Source of the DNA: Chloroflexota bacterium
Lineage (GTDB): Bacteria > Chloroflexota > Limnocylindria > Limnocylindrales > CSP1-4
DNA: 36,176 nucleotides
Reading direction: 5' to 3'
Assembly (NCBI GenBank): GCA_919901745.1
Contig: CAKKPP010000030.1
Location: forward strand, 1 to 36,176
Shown here: positions 1 through 8,415 of the stretch, in pieces
Layout of the letters: the number at the start of each line of letters is the position of its first letter
Position numbering within the stretch: the first letter of the stretch is position 1
Position numbers and translations under genes: made by a program
The notes under the pieces: model-generated
Database searches by the model: none
What the model was told of the DNA's origin: nothing
Seen by the model: only the letters and a program-made list of their open reading frames with translations

Positions 1-1
1 C

Positions 2-1249
2 TTCGATACCCTCGGCCTGAGTGCCGACCTCCTCCGCACCGTGGCCGAGGAGGGCTACGAACATCCAACCCCGGTACAGGCCGCGGCCATCCCCGACGTG
101 CTCGCCGGGCGCGACATGCTCGCTGCCGCCCAGACCGGCACCGGCAAGACCGCGGCGTTCGTCCTGCCGATCCTCGACCGCCTCCGCCCTCATGCGAACA
201 CCTCGTTCTCTCCGGCGCGCCACCCGGTCCGCGCACTCATCCTCGTCCCGACGCGCGAGCTCGCGATGCAGGTGTTCGAGAGCGTCGAGACCTACGGGCG
301 AACCGTCCCCCTTCGCGCGACGGTCGTCTTTGGTGGCGTTCCCATCGAGCCGCAGATCCAGGCATTGCGCGCCGGCGTCGAGATCCTCGTCGCGACTCCG
401 GGACGGCTGCTCGACCACGTGGGCCAGCGAACGGTGAACCTCGGTCAGACCGAGATCCTCGTGCTCGACGAGGGCGATCGGATGCTCGACATGGGATTCC
501 TGCCGGACATCCGGCGGATCATCGAGCTGTTGCCGGCCAAACGCCAGAACCTGCTCTTCTCGGCGACGTTCTCGGAGGACATCCGGCGCCTCTCGTCGAC
601 GATCCTGCGCGACCCCGTGACCGTCGAGGTCGCACCGCGCAACACGGCGGCCGAGGACGTCCGCCAGATCGTCTACCCGGTCGATCGCGACCGCAAGGAA
701 GCACTCCTCGCCCACCTCATCCGCAAGCAGGACCTCCGCCAGGTGCTCGTCTTCACCCGGACGAAGCTGGCCGCCTCACGGTTGGCGTCGATCCTGGACC
801 GGCAGGGCCTGGACGCGGTCGCGATCCATTCAGACCGCTCGCAGCAGGACCGGATGCGCGCCCTTGAAGGATTCAAGAAGGGCGAGATCCGCGTGCTGGT
901 GGCGACCGATGTCGCCGCCCGCGGCCTCGACATCGAGGACCTCCCGCACGTCGTCAACTTCGAACTGCCGTGGCAGGCGCAGGACTACATCCATCGGATC
1001 GGTCGAACCGGGCGGGCCGGCGCGACCGGTGACGCGATCAGCCTCGTCTGCATCGACGAGACCGACCTCCTGCGCGGCGTCCAGCGGCTTCTCAAGGTGG
1101 CCATCCCGTGGGCGGTCGAGGATGGCTTCATCCCGGACAAGAATGCCGAACCGCGACCGCTCGGGCGGGGCCGCGGAACCGAGGGGGCGACCGGCCATCA
1201 CCCACATCGCAAGCCGGTCCACGCCGGGGACGGCCGCCGGCGGCGCTGA
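2..1249 (+). CDS. DEAD-box ATP-dependent RNA helicase (RhlE-like), 5' end outside window
   Basis: This is an RNA-unwinding ATPase of superfamily 2. The frame is open to the left edge and its first residues, [11 protein letters not shown], are the usual lead-in to a Q motif (GYEHPTPVQ). The true start is therefore outside the window, and the GTG at 41 is internal. Motifs follow in order: I (AQTGTGKT), Ia (PTRELA), II, III (SAT), V ([14 protein letters not shown]) and VI ([10 protein letters not shown]). Motif II reads [13 protein letters not shown], so the alanine of DEAD is glycine, while the Walker B aspartate and glutamate are kept. After motif VI there is only a short arginine- and glycine-rich tail ending GRRRR, which may contact RNA. 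The gene converges on an unknown gene at 1256, with a hairpin over both stops. The family is certain; the exact role (ribosome assembly, RNA decay or cold response) is not readable. Confidence 0.95.
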   Translation, partial: FDTLGLSADLLRTVAEEGYEHPTPVQAAAIPDVLAGRDMLAAAQTGTGKTAAFVLPILDRLRPHANTSFSPARHPVRALILVPTRELAMQVFESVETYGRTVPLRATVVFGGVPIEPQIQALRAGVEILVATPGRLLDHVGQRTVNLGQTEILVLDEGDRMLDMGFLPDIRRIIELLPAKRQNLLFSATFSEDIRRLSSTILRDPVTVEVAPRNTAAEDVRQIVYPVDRDRKEALLAHLIRKQDLRQVLVFTRTKLAASRLASILDRQGLDAVAIHSDRSQQDRMRALEGFKKGEIRVLVATDVAARGLDIEDLPHVVNFELPWQAQDYIHRIGRTGRAGATGDAISLVCIDETDLLRGVQRLLKVAIPWAVEDGFIPDKNAEPRPLGRGRGTEGATGHHPHRKPVHAGDGRRRR

Positions 1250-1266
1250 GAGCGCTCAGCCGGCGG
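1234..1266. terminator. GC-rich hairpin over two convergent stop codons
   Basis: The arms CCGCCGG+CTGAG (1234-1240, 1246-1250) and CTCAG+CCGGCGG (1255-1259, 1260-1266) pair perfectly around an AGCG loop, with a five-base bulge (1241-1245) on one side. The structure spans the stops of the helicase and the opposing gene, so it could end transcripts from both sides. There is no T-run, so intrinsic termination is only inferred. Confidence 0.4.
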
Positions 1267-1789
1267 TGTGGTTGACCGGTTCGACGTCCCTGGCTTCTTC
1301 GATGATTGCCCCCGGGAAGAAGAAGCCGAGCATCGGCCCTGCCTGGACCCGATCGACTTCGTATCGATTCACGAACAGCGCGGGTCGCTCCGTCGCGCCG
1401 GCCTCGGGGCGGTCCCGGAGTTCCACCCGGACATCGCGCAACCGCACGAACGTTCCCGACGGCCGTGTGAGCGCTCGGCCGGGATCGAAGCCGGGGAGCG
1501 TCGGTAACTCACCACGGATTCGATAGGGGCCCGCGTCAAGCAGGACGGGGTGCCACATGGCGTGAATCGCCAGCTCCGCATCTCCTGGATCGTGGGCGAG
1601 CACGATGTCGTCGATGGCGATCACGGTTCGACCGCCCGCCCGTGCCGACGGCCCGCCGATCGGGATCCAGCCCACATCATCGAGTCGCAGGGAGCCGCCC
1701 CGTTCGAGCTGGGCGTGGATCGCCCCGGCGGGCACGACCGTGCCGCTGGCGATCCCTCCGGCGGTGTAGACCTCGACTGGCGGTGTCAT
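1256..1789 (-). CDS. Conserved-looking protein of unknown function, 177 aa
   Basis: I do not recognise this family. The protein has no signal peptide or membrane segment and no catalytic motif I can name. It is rich in short beta-type stretches such as GTVVPAGAIHAQLERGG, RTVIAIDDIVLAHD and GTFVRLRDVRVELRD, suggesting a compact mostly-beta fold. The start is an ATG preceded by GAGGGACAG, a usable ribosome-binding site. It is the last gene before the convergent helicase and lies 148 bases downstream of the beta-lactamase-like gene on the same strand, so it could be on that transcript or have its own promoter. Codon-position GC bias and a sensible start support a real gene over a shadow of the opposite strand. 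Confidence 0.65.
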   Translation of the reverse strand: MTPPVEVYTAGGIASGTVVPAGAIHAQLERGGSLRLDDVGWIPIGGPSARAGGRTVIAIDDIVLAHDPGDAELAIHAMWHPVLLDAGPYRIRGELPTLPGFDPGRALTRPSGTFVRLRDVRVELRDRPEAGATERPALFVNRYEVDRVQAGPMLGFFFPGAIIEEARDVEPVNHTAG

Positions 1790-1844
1790 CTGTCCCTCGG
1801 CGTCCGTTCAGCGTGGTCCACACGCCGCACGCCCGCCAGACCCG

Positions 1845-1876
1845 TCGGTACGGGGGAACTGCGGCAGTGGTACCGA
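1845..1876. repeat. Nested inverted repeat between two minus-strand genes
   Basis: Outer arms TCGGTAC (1845-1851) and GTACCGA (1870-1876) are perfect inverted repeats. Inside them lies a second perfect pair, ACTGC-G-GCAGT (1858-1868). The element sits in the spacer between the beta-lactamase-like gene and the unknown gene. It could be a transcript hairpin or an operator for the downstream gene; nothing in the sequence decides. Confidence 0.4.
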
Positions 1877-1937
1877 ACACGCGGATCGCGGTTCCTGAAG
1901 GCACCACGGGAACGTCGTCCGGGGATCGCGCCGGGCG

Positions 1938-3251
1938 TCAGTCGCGGATGGCGCCGTGGCCGGAACGCGACGGCGGAGAGGCGATGGCCAGCAGGTCGCT
2001 CAGGATGATCGCCGGGTCGACGCGGCTCTGGTTGGTCAACACCGCGATCGTCAGGTCCTCGTCCGGCAGGTAGCGAACGATGGAACGCGCGCCGTTGAAC
2101 CGGCCCGAGTGGCCCACGGCGCGCCGCCCGTCGACCGGATAGACCTGGGCGCCGAGACCATACGGCAGGGCATTGCGGAACAGGTAGACCCGCGCCGCGT
2201 CGGCGATCGACTCATCGCGAAGGGGCTTCGGGATCAGGTCACCGCCCCACATGGCACGGGCGAACCGGGCGACGTCCGTCGACGACGCCGCGATCGAACC
2301 CGCGCCGGCCGTGGCCGTGACCACCGCGGTGAAGGGCACGATCGCGCTCCCGTCGATCCACTCGATGGCCGCCCCGCCCGGCGGGCCGACGGCAAATCGA
2401 TACGCCCGTGCGACGGGTGACGTCGCCTCCTCCGCGCCCTGGTAGATCGCACTGGTCAGGTCGAGCGGCAGGAACACGCGGGCCCGGACCAGGGCGGACA
2501 GGGTCTCTCCGGTCAGGGACTCGGCGAGCAGGCCGAGGACGACATAGTTGGTGTTCGAGTAGTGCCAGCCCGCTCCGGGCCGGAAATACGGCTTGCCGAC
2601 GGCGGCCATGGATCGGCTCTCGGTCCAGGCCACCGACGGCTCTGCGCGCAGCTGGCTGTCGACGGCCCGGCTGATCAGGAAGTCGTTCAGGCCGCTCGTG
2701 TGGTCGAGGAGCTGCCGCACGGTGATCCGCGGGTCGAGCTTCAGAGTGGGCAGGTGACCGGCCACGGTGTCATCGAGGCCGATGCGGCCCTCGCCGACGA
2801 GCTGGAGCACAACGGCCGCCGTGAAGGACTTGCTGATCGAGGCGATCGCGAACGGGGTCCCGGGAGTCACGGGCATCGCGGACACGACATCGGCCAACCC
2901 GCTCACCCCGGTCCATGATGTGCCGTCGGGAAAGAGGATCGTGGCCTGGACACCGGGGATGCCGAGCTCGTCCCGTAGTCGATCGAGACGCTCCTGAAGC
3001 CGGATGATGATCCGTGGATGGGCGGTCGGACCCGTCGGCCTCACGGCAATCGGCCCGGGCGTCGGGTCCGGGCTCGATGTCGGCGTCGCATCGGGTCGCG
3101 GCGTCGGCAGTGCCGGCGTCGCGGCAACCTGGTTCGGGCTCGCCGCGGGACGCACCGGCGGGAACGTTCCGTCCATGGTCGCCGCGAGCATCAGGCCTGC
3201 CACGGCGAGCGCGGCAGCGGCAAGCGGCACCAGGACAACCCTTCTCGTCAC
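1938..3251 (-). CDS. Exported serine beta-lactamase-like hydrolase / D-Ala-D-Ala carboxypeptidase family (class C fold)
   Basis: The protein is 437 aa from a GTG start at 3251. An N-terminal Arg-Arg plus hydrophobic stretch (residues 3-25) is a signal peptide or anchor, followed by a Pro/Thr/Ser linker to about residue 78, so the enzyme faces outside. The catalytic domain carries all three motifs of the penicillin-recognising class C group: S138-x-x-K141 (SISK), Y231-S-N233 and H381-S-G383. Members include carboxypeptidases, esterases and cell-wall peptidases, and true beta-lactamase activity cannot be assumed. A TATCTT box (3261-3266) lies 9 bases before the GTG. The frame stays open well upstream, but that part is arginine-rich shadow sequence of the opposite gene. 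It is divergent from the GIY-YIG/GreA gene. Confidence 0.88.
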   Translation of the reverse strand: MTRRVVLVPLAAAALAVAGLMLAATMDGTFPPVRPAASPNQVAATPALPTPRPDATPTSSPDPTPGPIAVRPTGPTAHPRIIIRLQERLDRLRDELGIPGVQATILFPDGTSWTGVSGLADVVSAMPVTPGTPFAIASISKSFTAAVVLQLVGEGRIGLDDTVAGHLPTLKLDPRITVRQLLDHTSGLNDFLISRAVDSQLRAEPSVAWTESRSMAAVGKPYFRPGAGWHYSNTNYVVLGLLAESLTGETLSALVRARVFLPLDLTSAIYQGAEEATSPVARAYRFAVGPPGGAAIEWIDGSAIVPFTAVVTATAGAGSIAASSTDVARFARAMWGGDLIPKPLRDESIADAARVYLFRNALPYGLGAQVYPVDGRRAVGHSGRFNGARSIVRYLPDEDLTIAVLTNQSRVDPAIILSDLLAIASPPSRSGHGAIRD

Positions 3252-3326
3252 GATGGTGCGAAGATACCCCGGTTCCCCCAACTGGAGGCCCCCTGTGCTC
3301 GTTACGCCCCAGCCCCGGTCTCGTTC

Positions 3327-4541
3327 GTGAGTCCGGTGCACGCCGGTCTCACCGCCGCCGCACTGCTCCGCTCGGTTGATCTGCTCGCCGACGGACCGGC
3401 CGCGTGGGGTCGTCCCACGCCGGCACGAGGGCCGGGCATCTACGTTGTTGAGCTGCCCGATCCCCCCGAGACCGCGCCGTTGGAGATGGCACGCGTCGGC
3501 AAGTGGCTGGAGCACGTCCCTGAGCTCCGCCTGAACGGCGAGCGACCGACATCGCGAGTCCTCGCCGGTGTCCTCGCGTCGGCCTGGTCGGCAGGACAGC
3601 CGGTTCTGTATGCAGGGTCGACGACCTCGTCGATCGGTGGGCGGATCGCCGCGCTTCGAGTCCATGTTCCCGGTGAACGGCGCCCGCACGCGGACGGACA
3701 CTGGCTGCACCTGCTCCGTCCGACGACCCTCGCCGCGACGCGGGTGTGGTGGGCCAGCACCGACGCCCCGGAGGAGTACCTCGACGCGCTCCTCGATGCC
3801 TACGCCGAGCGGGTTCCGGCAGGGACCCTGCCGTGGGCCAACACCCGATCGCCCGGCGGTCGGCGGCGCGAATTGGGGATCACCGGCGCCCTGCTGCCGG
3901 CCGAGGAGCGTGCGGCGGCCCCGCCGCCGACGCGCGTCGTGGACATGCCGGACGGTGACGCGGACGGAGCGCGTCCGACGATCCGCGCCGGCGGGACCAT
4001 GCGACGGGCCCCGCGGGCTCCGGGCACGACGCCGAGATCCCCGCGTCGACCGCCGCCGCGGCCCCAGGAAGAGCGCCTCGAGCATGCACCCAACGCCCTG
4101 ACGGCCGAGGGCCAGGTGCGCCTCCAGGCCGAGCTCCACGAGCTGGTCAGGGTGCGTCGGCCCGAGGTGATCGGCCGGATCCGGGCGGCCAAGGAGCTCG
4201 GCGACCTCAAGGAGAACGCCGACTACACCGCCGCTCGCGAGGAGCAGTCGTTTCTGGAGGGTCGGGTCCAGGCCATCGAGGTGCGCCTGCGCGACGCCGT
4301 GGTGGTCGAGGCCGCCACGGCCGGCGGCCGGGCTGACCTCGGCTCCGTGGTCGATGTCGAGCAGGACGGGGACGAGGCAACGTACACGCTTGTCGGGGCG
4401 TCGGAGTCCGATCCCGCGGCCGGTCGCATCTCGGCCGATTCGCCGGTCGGGCGCGCCCTGCTCGGCGCACGTACCGGAGACGTGGTGACCGTTCGCACGC
4501 CACGCGGCGAGGTCAAGTACCGGGTGATCGGGGTTCGCTAG
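3327..4541 (+). CDS. GIY-YIG-like domain fused to transcription elongation factor GreA
   Basis: The protein is 404 aa from a GTG at 3327; no ATG is available in frame before the first domain. Residues 30-190 look like a GIY-YIG nuclease-type fold: PGIYVV (GIY 37-39), a helical insertion of about 50 residues with ELRLNGERPT, then VLYAGST (YAG 95-97), R106, PHADGHWL and PEEYLDALL with candidate metal-binding E149/E150, ending in PWANTRSPGG and GITGA. A disordered Pro/Arg/Ala linker (about 192-253) joins it to a full-length GreA (256-404). That part has the coiled-coil finger with GDLKENADYTAAREEQ, whose D293 and E296 match the GreA tip acids that drive RNA cleavage by RNA polymerase, and the FKBP-like C-terminal domain (DVVTVRTPRGEVKYRV). 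The GreA part is expected to rescue backtracked polymerase. The nuclease-like part is new territory. It is divergent from the beta-lactamase-like gene. Confidence 0.88.
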   Translation: MSPVHAGLTAAALLRSVDLLADGPAAWGRPTPARGPGIYVVELPDPPETAPLEMARVGKWLEHVPELRLNGERPTSRVLAGVLASAWSAGQPVLYAGSTTSSIGGRIAALRVHVPGERRPHADGHWLHLLRPTTLAATRVWWASTDAPEEYLDALLDAYAERVPAGTLPWANTRSPGGRRRELGITGALLPAEERAAAPPPTRVVDMPDGDADGARPTIRAGGTMRRAPRAPGTTPRSPRRPPPRPQEERLEHAPNALTAEGQVRLQAELHELVRVRRPEVIGRIRAAKELGDLKENADYTAAREEQSFLEGRVQAIEVRLRDAVVVEAATAGGRADLGSVVDVEQDGDEATYTLVGASESDPAAGRISADSPVGRALLGARTGDVVTVRTPRGEVKYRVIGVR

Positions 4542-4586
4542 CCGGCGTCTGCCCGGCATTGGGGCGGCGTCTGGCGACTGGCGAGT

Positions 4587-5348
4587 CTAGGACCTTCCGG
4601 CGCCTTCGGAGGTCCCGGGCCCGCGACGGTAGACCCGCAGCTCGATGACGTCGGGCACGTGCCATTCCAGCGAGAACAGGACCCGTCGCCCGTCACCGTC
4701 GACGTCGACCTGTTCCAGGTGCTGAAGCAGCGTACCGGGAGCGATTTCGAGGACCTGGGCGAGTTCGGAGTCGGCGCTCGCCGGGGCGACCACCGCTTCC
4801 CCATGGCGGACGGGGTGGCCGAGGTCCGCCAGCATCGCGTAGATCGATCCGCCCAGCGACTCGCGATCGCGGACGGCATCGACGATCTCGGCCGGGAGAT
4901 GGTCCACGGAGTAGACCGCAGGTCGGTCATCCGCGGTTCGGACGCGCCGCAGCTCGACGACCGGCTGGCCGGGTTCGAGCCGCAGGTGCTCCGCGACCGC
5001 CACGGTTGCACCGATCGTGCGAATGCCGAGGATGCGCCGGCCGGCACGCACGCCGGTGGATTCGAGGTACGCCGTGTAGCTGAAATTCGTGTCGAGGGAG
5101 TTGCGCAGAAGCGGTCGCGAGGTCACGAACGTTCCCGAACCGTGGCGACGCGACAGATAGCCTTCTGCAACCAGGCCGCGCACGGCCTCGCGGATCGTCG
5201 CCCGGCTGACCGAGAAGCGCCCGGCGAGGGCATCCTCGTTGGGCAGCTGGGACCCGGGCGGGTAGGTTCCCGTGATCACCGCACGTCGCAGCCCGTCGCG
5301 CACCACATCGGCGAGCAGCGCGCGGGTGGCCACCGGGCGCGCCTTCAT
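4587..5348 (-). CDS. GntR-family regulator with UTRA ligand-binding domain (HutC subfamily)
   Basis: This is a 253-aa DNA-binding repressor or activator. Residues 8-75 form the winged helix of GntR proteins (PPGSQLPNEDALAGRFSVSRATIREAVRGLVAEGYL, then RRHGSGTFV). Residues 90-240 match the UTRA effector domain, with its PVVELRRVRTADDRPAVYS core and a closing FSLEWH strand. UTRA regulators usually sense a sugar, sugar phosphate or amino-acid metabolite. It is the last gene of the eight-gene minus-strand operon; its ATG overlaps the stop of the permease gene by four bases. The palindrome at 13006-13031, over the operon's transcription start, is its most likely target, which would give autoregulated control by a pathway intermediate. 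Confidence 0.92.
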   Translation of the reverse strand: MKARPVATRALLADVVRDGLRRAVITGTYPPGSQLPNEDALAGRFSVSRATIREAVRGLVAEGYLSRRHGSGTFVTSRPLLRNSLDTNFSYTAYLESTGVRAGRRILGIRTIGATVAVAEHLRLEPGQPVVELRRVRTADDRPAVYSVDHLPAEIVDAVRDRESLGGSIYAMLADLGHPVRHGEAVVAPASADSELAQVLEIAPGTLLQHLEQVDVDGDGRRVLFSLEWHVPDVIELRVYRRGPGTSEGAGRS

Positions 5349-6301
5349 CTCCGCCGGCCCGCCGGCGCCGCCGCTGCAGGCGCTGCCGCTGCCCGCGCAG
5401 CCGTGGCCGCCGTCGTGGCCCGGCGCCGTCCTCGGCGATACACCAGCCCGGCGACCACCATGGCGAGGATCGTGACGGTGAGCAGCACCGTCGCGATGGC
5501 ATTGACCTGCGGGTTCACGCCGCGCCGGATCGACGCGAACAGGTAGATGGGCACCGTCTGGTCCTGCCCGCTCGTGAAGAACGCGATGATGAAGTCATCG
5601 AAGCTGAACGTGAACGCAAGCAGCGCGCCCGACACGACGGCCGGCATGAGCTGCGGGAGGGTCACCTGGACGAACGTGCGCCACGGCGTGGCGAAGAGGT
5701 CCTCGGAGGCCTCGATGAGGGTCCGGTCCATCCCGCGCATCCGCGTCCTGACGAGGACGTTGACGATCGCCATCGTGAAGAGGGTGTGCGCAGCGATGAT
5801 GCTTGCCGCGCCGAGCCCGAGCGGGGCCATCGCGCCGCCCGACACGTAGGCGAGCCATGGATTCAGCCAGTCGAGCGCGGTCACCACGAAGATCAGCGTC
5901 GCGATCCCGATGACGATGCCGGGCACGATGATCGCGACGTAGGTCATCAGCTCGATGAAGGAGCTGACACGCGGGCGAAGGCGGTCCATCGCAAGTGCCG
6001 AGGCCGTGCCCATCAGCGTCGCCAGGACGGCGCTGATGGCCGCAATCGAGAGGCTGGTGCGGAGCGCCTTCATGAGGAACCGGTCCGACCATGCCGAGGC
6101 GTACCACTGCGTCGAGAAGCCGGTCAGCTCGGTGACGTGGCGACCGGCGTTGAAGCTGTAGATGACGACGATGAGGATCGGCAGGAACAGGAAGGCATAG
6201 ACAAGCACGGTGTACGCCCGGGTCAGGCGTTCCCCGAGGCGCTCGAAACGCGCGGCACGACGGCCGGCCTCGAGATCGATCAGCGCGGTCGTCGAGCTCA
6301 T
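5345..6301 (-). CDS. PotC-type ABC transporter permease
   Basis: The inner-membrane subunit of a spermidine/putrescine-family (PotC/YdcV) importer, 318 aa. The ATG at 6301 overlaps the stop of the partner permease (ATGA). Six hydrophobic segments are visible, the first at about 31-50. The EAA loop that docks the ATPase reads EASEDLFATPWRTFVQVTLPQLMPAV (197-222). The tail after residue 290 is basic, then Ala/Pro-rich, and does not look like transporter core. The start choice fits the family length; a longer open frame upstream lies inside the other permease and has no membrane character. The transported compound is not deducible from the permease. In this operon a polyol, sugar or sugar acid is as likely as a polyamine. 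Confidence 0.93.
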   Translation of the reverse strand: MSSTTALIDLEAGRRAARFERLGERLTRAYTVLVYAFLFLPILIVVIYSFNAGRHVTELTGFSTQWYASAWSDRFLMKALRTSLSIAAISAVLATLMGTASALAMDRLRPRVSSFIELMTYVAIIVPGIVIGIATLIFVVTALDWLNPWLAYVSGGAMAPLGLGAASIIAAHTLFTMAIVNVLVRTRMRGMDRTLIEASEDLFATPWRTFVQVTLPQLMPAVVSGALLAFTFSFDDFIIAFFTSGQDQTVPIYLFASIRRGVNPQVNAIATVLLTVTILAMVVAGLVYRRGRRRATTAATAARAAAAPAAAAPAGRRR

Positions 6302-7182
6302 AGGAGGCTCGTCTCGCGGCCGGCCCTGACGAGCCTGCGGGTGAGGGCGAGATAGCCCGCCACGAGGAGGATCATTCCCACCACGAAGACGGATGCGAGG
6401 GCCGACCCGAACGGCCAGTTGCGGCTCTGCAGGAAGAGGTCGGCGAGGGCATTGCCAAGGAAGTACGTCTTGCCCCCGCCGAGCAGGATCGGGATCAGGT
6501 ACTCCCCCATTACCGGGATGAATACGAGCACGATGCCCGACAGGATGCCCGGTGCGGCCAGCGGCAGGACTACCTGGCGGATGGTGGCCACCGGGCCGGC
6601 GCCGAGGTCCCGCGACGCCTCGATGAGCGAGCGGTCGAGCCGCTCCAGGCTGACGAAGATCGGCAGGACCATCAGCGGCAGGTAGTTGTAGACGATCCCG
6701 AGCGAGACCGCGAACGGGGTGTTGAGCAGCTGGATGTCGCCCAAGCCGATCCAACCGAGGATGCGCGGCACGCCGTTCGCGCCGAGGAGCGTCATCCACG
6801 CGTAGGTGCGGATGAGGAAGCTCGTCCAGAACGGCACGACGACGAGCGCGACGAGAACGAGCCGCCAGCTGCCCACGACCTTGAGCGCGAGGGTGTAGGC
6901 GATCGGGAACGCGACCAGCAGGCAGATGACCGTGTTCAGCGCGGCCAGGCCGAGCGTGTTCGTCAAGGGTGTCAGGCGGGTCGTCAGGTTGCCGTATTGC
7001 TCCAGGGTGAAAGCCGGGGCATAGCCGCCGTTCGGTGATCGCTCACCGAAGGACATCACCATGAGCACGACCAGCGGTGCGACGAGGAAGCCCACGTACC
7101 ACAGGGCGGTGGGCAACACGAGCAGGGCGGCGACACCGTGTCGCCGCGAGCGGCCGTCCGCCACCCTGCTCGAGGCCTTCAT
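6298..7182 (-). CDS. PotB-type ABC transporter permease
   Basis: The partner permease of the PotB/YdcU type, 294 aa with six membrane segments. Family landmarks are the first helix (AALLVLPTALWYVGFLVAPL), the periplasmic MSFGERSPNGG stretch, PFWTSFLIRTYAWM near 117-130, and the EAA loop EASRDLGAGPVATIRQVVLPLAAPGI from residue 188, which couples to an ATP-binding subunit. The gene starts 31 bases after the binding-protein stop and overlaps the PotC-type gene by four bases. No ATPase gene of the PotA type is present anywhere in this operon, so the system must use one encoded elsewhere. Confidence 0.93.
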   Translation of the reverse strand: MKASSRVADGRSRRHGVAALLVLPTALWYVGFLVAPLVVLMVMSFGERSPNGGYAPAFTLEQYGNLTTRLTPLTNTLGLAALNTVICLLVAFPIAYTLALKVVGSWRLVLVALVVVPFWTSFLIRTYAWMTLLGANGVPRILGWIGLGDIQLLNTPFAVSLGIVYNYLPLMVLPIFVSLERLDRSLIEASRDLGAGPVATIRQVVLPLAAPGILSGIVLVFIPVMGEYLIPILLGGGKTYFLGNALADLFLQSRNWPFGSALASVFVVGMILLVAGYLALTRRLVRAGRETSLL

Positions 7183-7213
7183 CGCGTTCCGATGGTCTTG
7201 ATCGCTGCGGGGG

Positions 7214-8377
7214 TCAGGCCGAGGCCTTGATCCGTGCCCATGCCTCCGCTCGCTCGGCGCTGTTGTACGTGGCGTTCACCGCGTACTCCAGCTTGACGAG
7301 TGACTCGGCGCTTGGATAGATGACCGGATTGTCGCTGACCTCGGCGGCCAGCAGCGCTGTGGCCTTGTCGTTGGCGTGCGGGAACAGGCAGAACTCCGTC
7401 TCCTTGGCGGCTTGCGCGGGCTGCGTGATGTAATCGATGAACGCGTAGGCGGCGTCCTTGTGCGGCGCATCCGCCGCCACGGTGTAGCTGTCGATCCAGA
7501 GCTCGCCGCCGTCCGCGGCCACCACGTAGCGCGCGTCCTCGTTGTCGCGCCCCACCTGGACGCCGTCCCCGGTCCAGGCCACGGAGAGCCAGGTGTCGAG
7601 GGCCCTGAGCGGTGGCTGGACATCGGAGGAGATCGCGAACAGCTTCGGCTTGAGGGCGATGAGCATCGCCTCCACCTCGGCCATCTCCTTCGGATCGATG
7701 GTGTTCAGCGAGAAACCCATCGCGACGGCCGCCGACCCGAACGAGCTGATCTGATGGTCGACGATGAGCCCGCGACCCGCGTACTTGTTGGCACAGAGGT
7801 CGAAGAACTGCTTCCAGGTCGTGATGTCCTCGGTCACCTTCGAACTGCGGTAGGCGATCCCCGTCGTGCCCCAGTTCTTCGGCAACGAGTACTCGTTGCC
7901 CGGATCGAAGGCCTGGTCCATGAACCGCGAGTTCCAGTCGGCCTTCACGAAGGTTGGCATCTTCGCGTAGTCAAGGGGCTCGATGAGCTTGTCGGCGACC
8001 CAGCCCTCGATCGCGTAGTTGGACGGGACGACGACGTCGATGCCGGAGCTGCCGGCACGGATCTTCGCCTCCATCTCCTCCGTGGAGCCGTACACCCCGA
8101 CGTTGATGGCGACCCCGGTGTCGGCCGTGAAGTTGTCCAGGACGTCCTGGCTGTGATAGTTCGGCCACGTCGCCAGGTTGAGCGTGTCGCCCAGGTTGGC
8201 GCCGGCGGGCGGCGTCGCCGAGCCGGCCGGGGCTGGTGCGCAGCCGGCAAGCGCCAGGGCTCCAAGACCGGCTCCGGTCCCGGCGAGGAAGTGGCGCCTG
8301 GAGATCCGGCGCCGGATCGCCAGCCGCGTGATCAGGTCTGCATCCCGGGGTTCGTCCGGGTGACGTCCGTTCGTCAT
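7214..8377 (-). CDS. PotD-type solute-binding lipoprotein with Tat signal
   Basis: This is the extracellular binding protein of the importer, 387 aa. An ATG at 8416 is also in frame, but the one at 8377 has a near-perfect ribosome-binding site (AGGAGGAG, five bases before it) and puts the signal peptide in place. The N-terminus reads RRRISRRHFLAGTGAGLG, a twin-arginine signal (R27 R28), then a lipobox LAGC with the lipid-carrying Cys at residue 46. The mature part is a type II binding-protein fold of the PotD/PotF group: LNLATWPNYHSQDVLDNF, GIDVVVPSNYAIEGW and NWGTTGIAYR are its landmark strands. Tat export suggests folding before export. The ligand cannot be read; the neighbouring kinase and dehydrogenase genes argue for a polyol- or sugar-like compound. 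Confidence 0.93.
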   Translation of the reverse strand: MTNGRHPDEPRDADLITRLAIRRRISRRHFLAGTGAGLGALALAGCAPAPAGSATPPAGANLGDTLNLATWPNYHSQDVLDNFTADTGVAINVGVYGSTEEMEAKIRAGSSGIDVVVPSNYAIEGWVADKLIEPLDYAKMPTFVKADWNSRFMDQAFDPGNEYSLPKNWGTTGIAYRSSKVTEDITTWKQFFDLCANKYAGRGLIVDHQISSFGSAAVAMGFSLNTIDPKEMAEVEAMLIALKPKLFAISSDVQPPLRALDTWLSVAWTGDGVQVGRDNEDARYVVAADGGELWIDSYTVAADAPHKDAAYAFIDYITQPAQAAKETEFCLFPHANDKATALLAAEVSDNPVIYPSAESLVKLEYAVNATYNSAERAEAWARIKASA

Positions 8378-8382
8378 CGTTG

Positions 8383-8390
8383 CTCCTCCT
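8383..8390 (-). promoter_or_regulatory. Ribosome-binding site fixing the PotD-type start
   Basis: The minus strand reads AGGAGGAG followed by CAACG and ATG. This strong Shine-Dalgarno sequence selects the ATG at 8377 over the in-frame ATG 39 bases upstream. Confidence 0.85.
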
Positions 8391-8415
8391 GGCGTCGGAC
8401 GAGGGGCGTCCGACA

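Noticed and set aside
3252..4559. Upstream extension of the beta-lactamase-like frame to 873 codons
   Set aside because: The added part overlaps the GIY-YIG/GreA gene on the other strand and has no protein character. The signal peptide at the GTG at 3251 gives the natural start.
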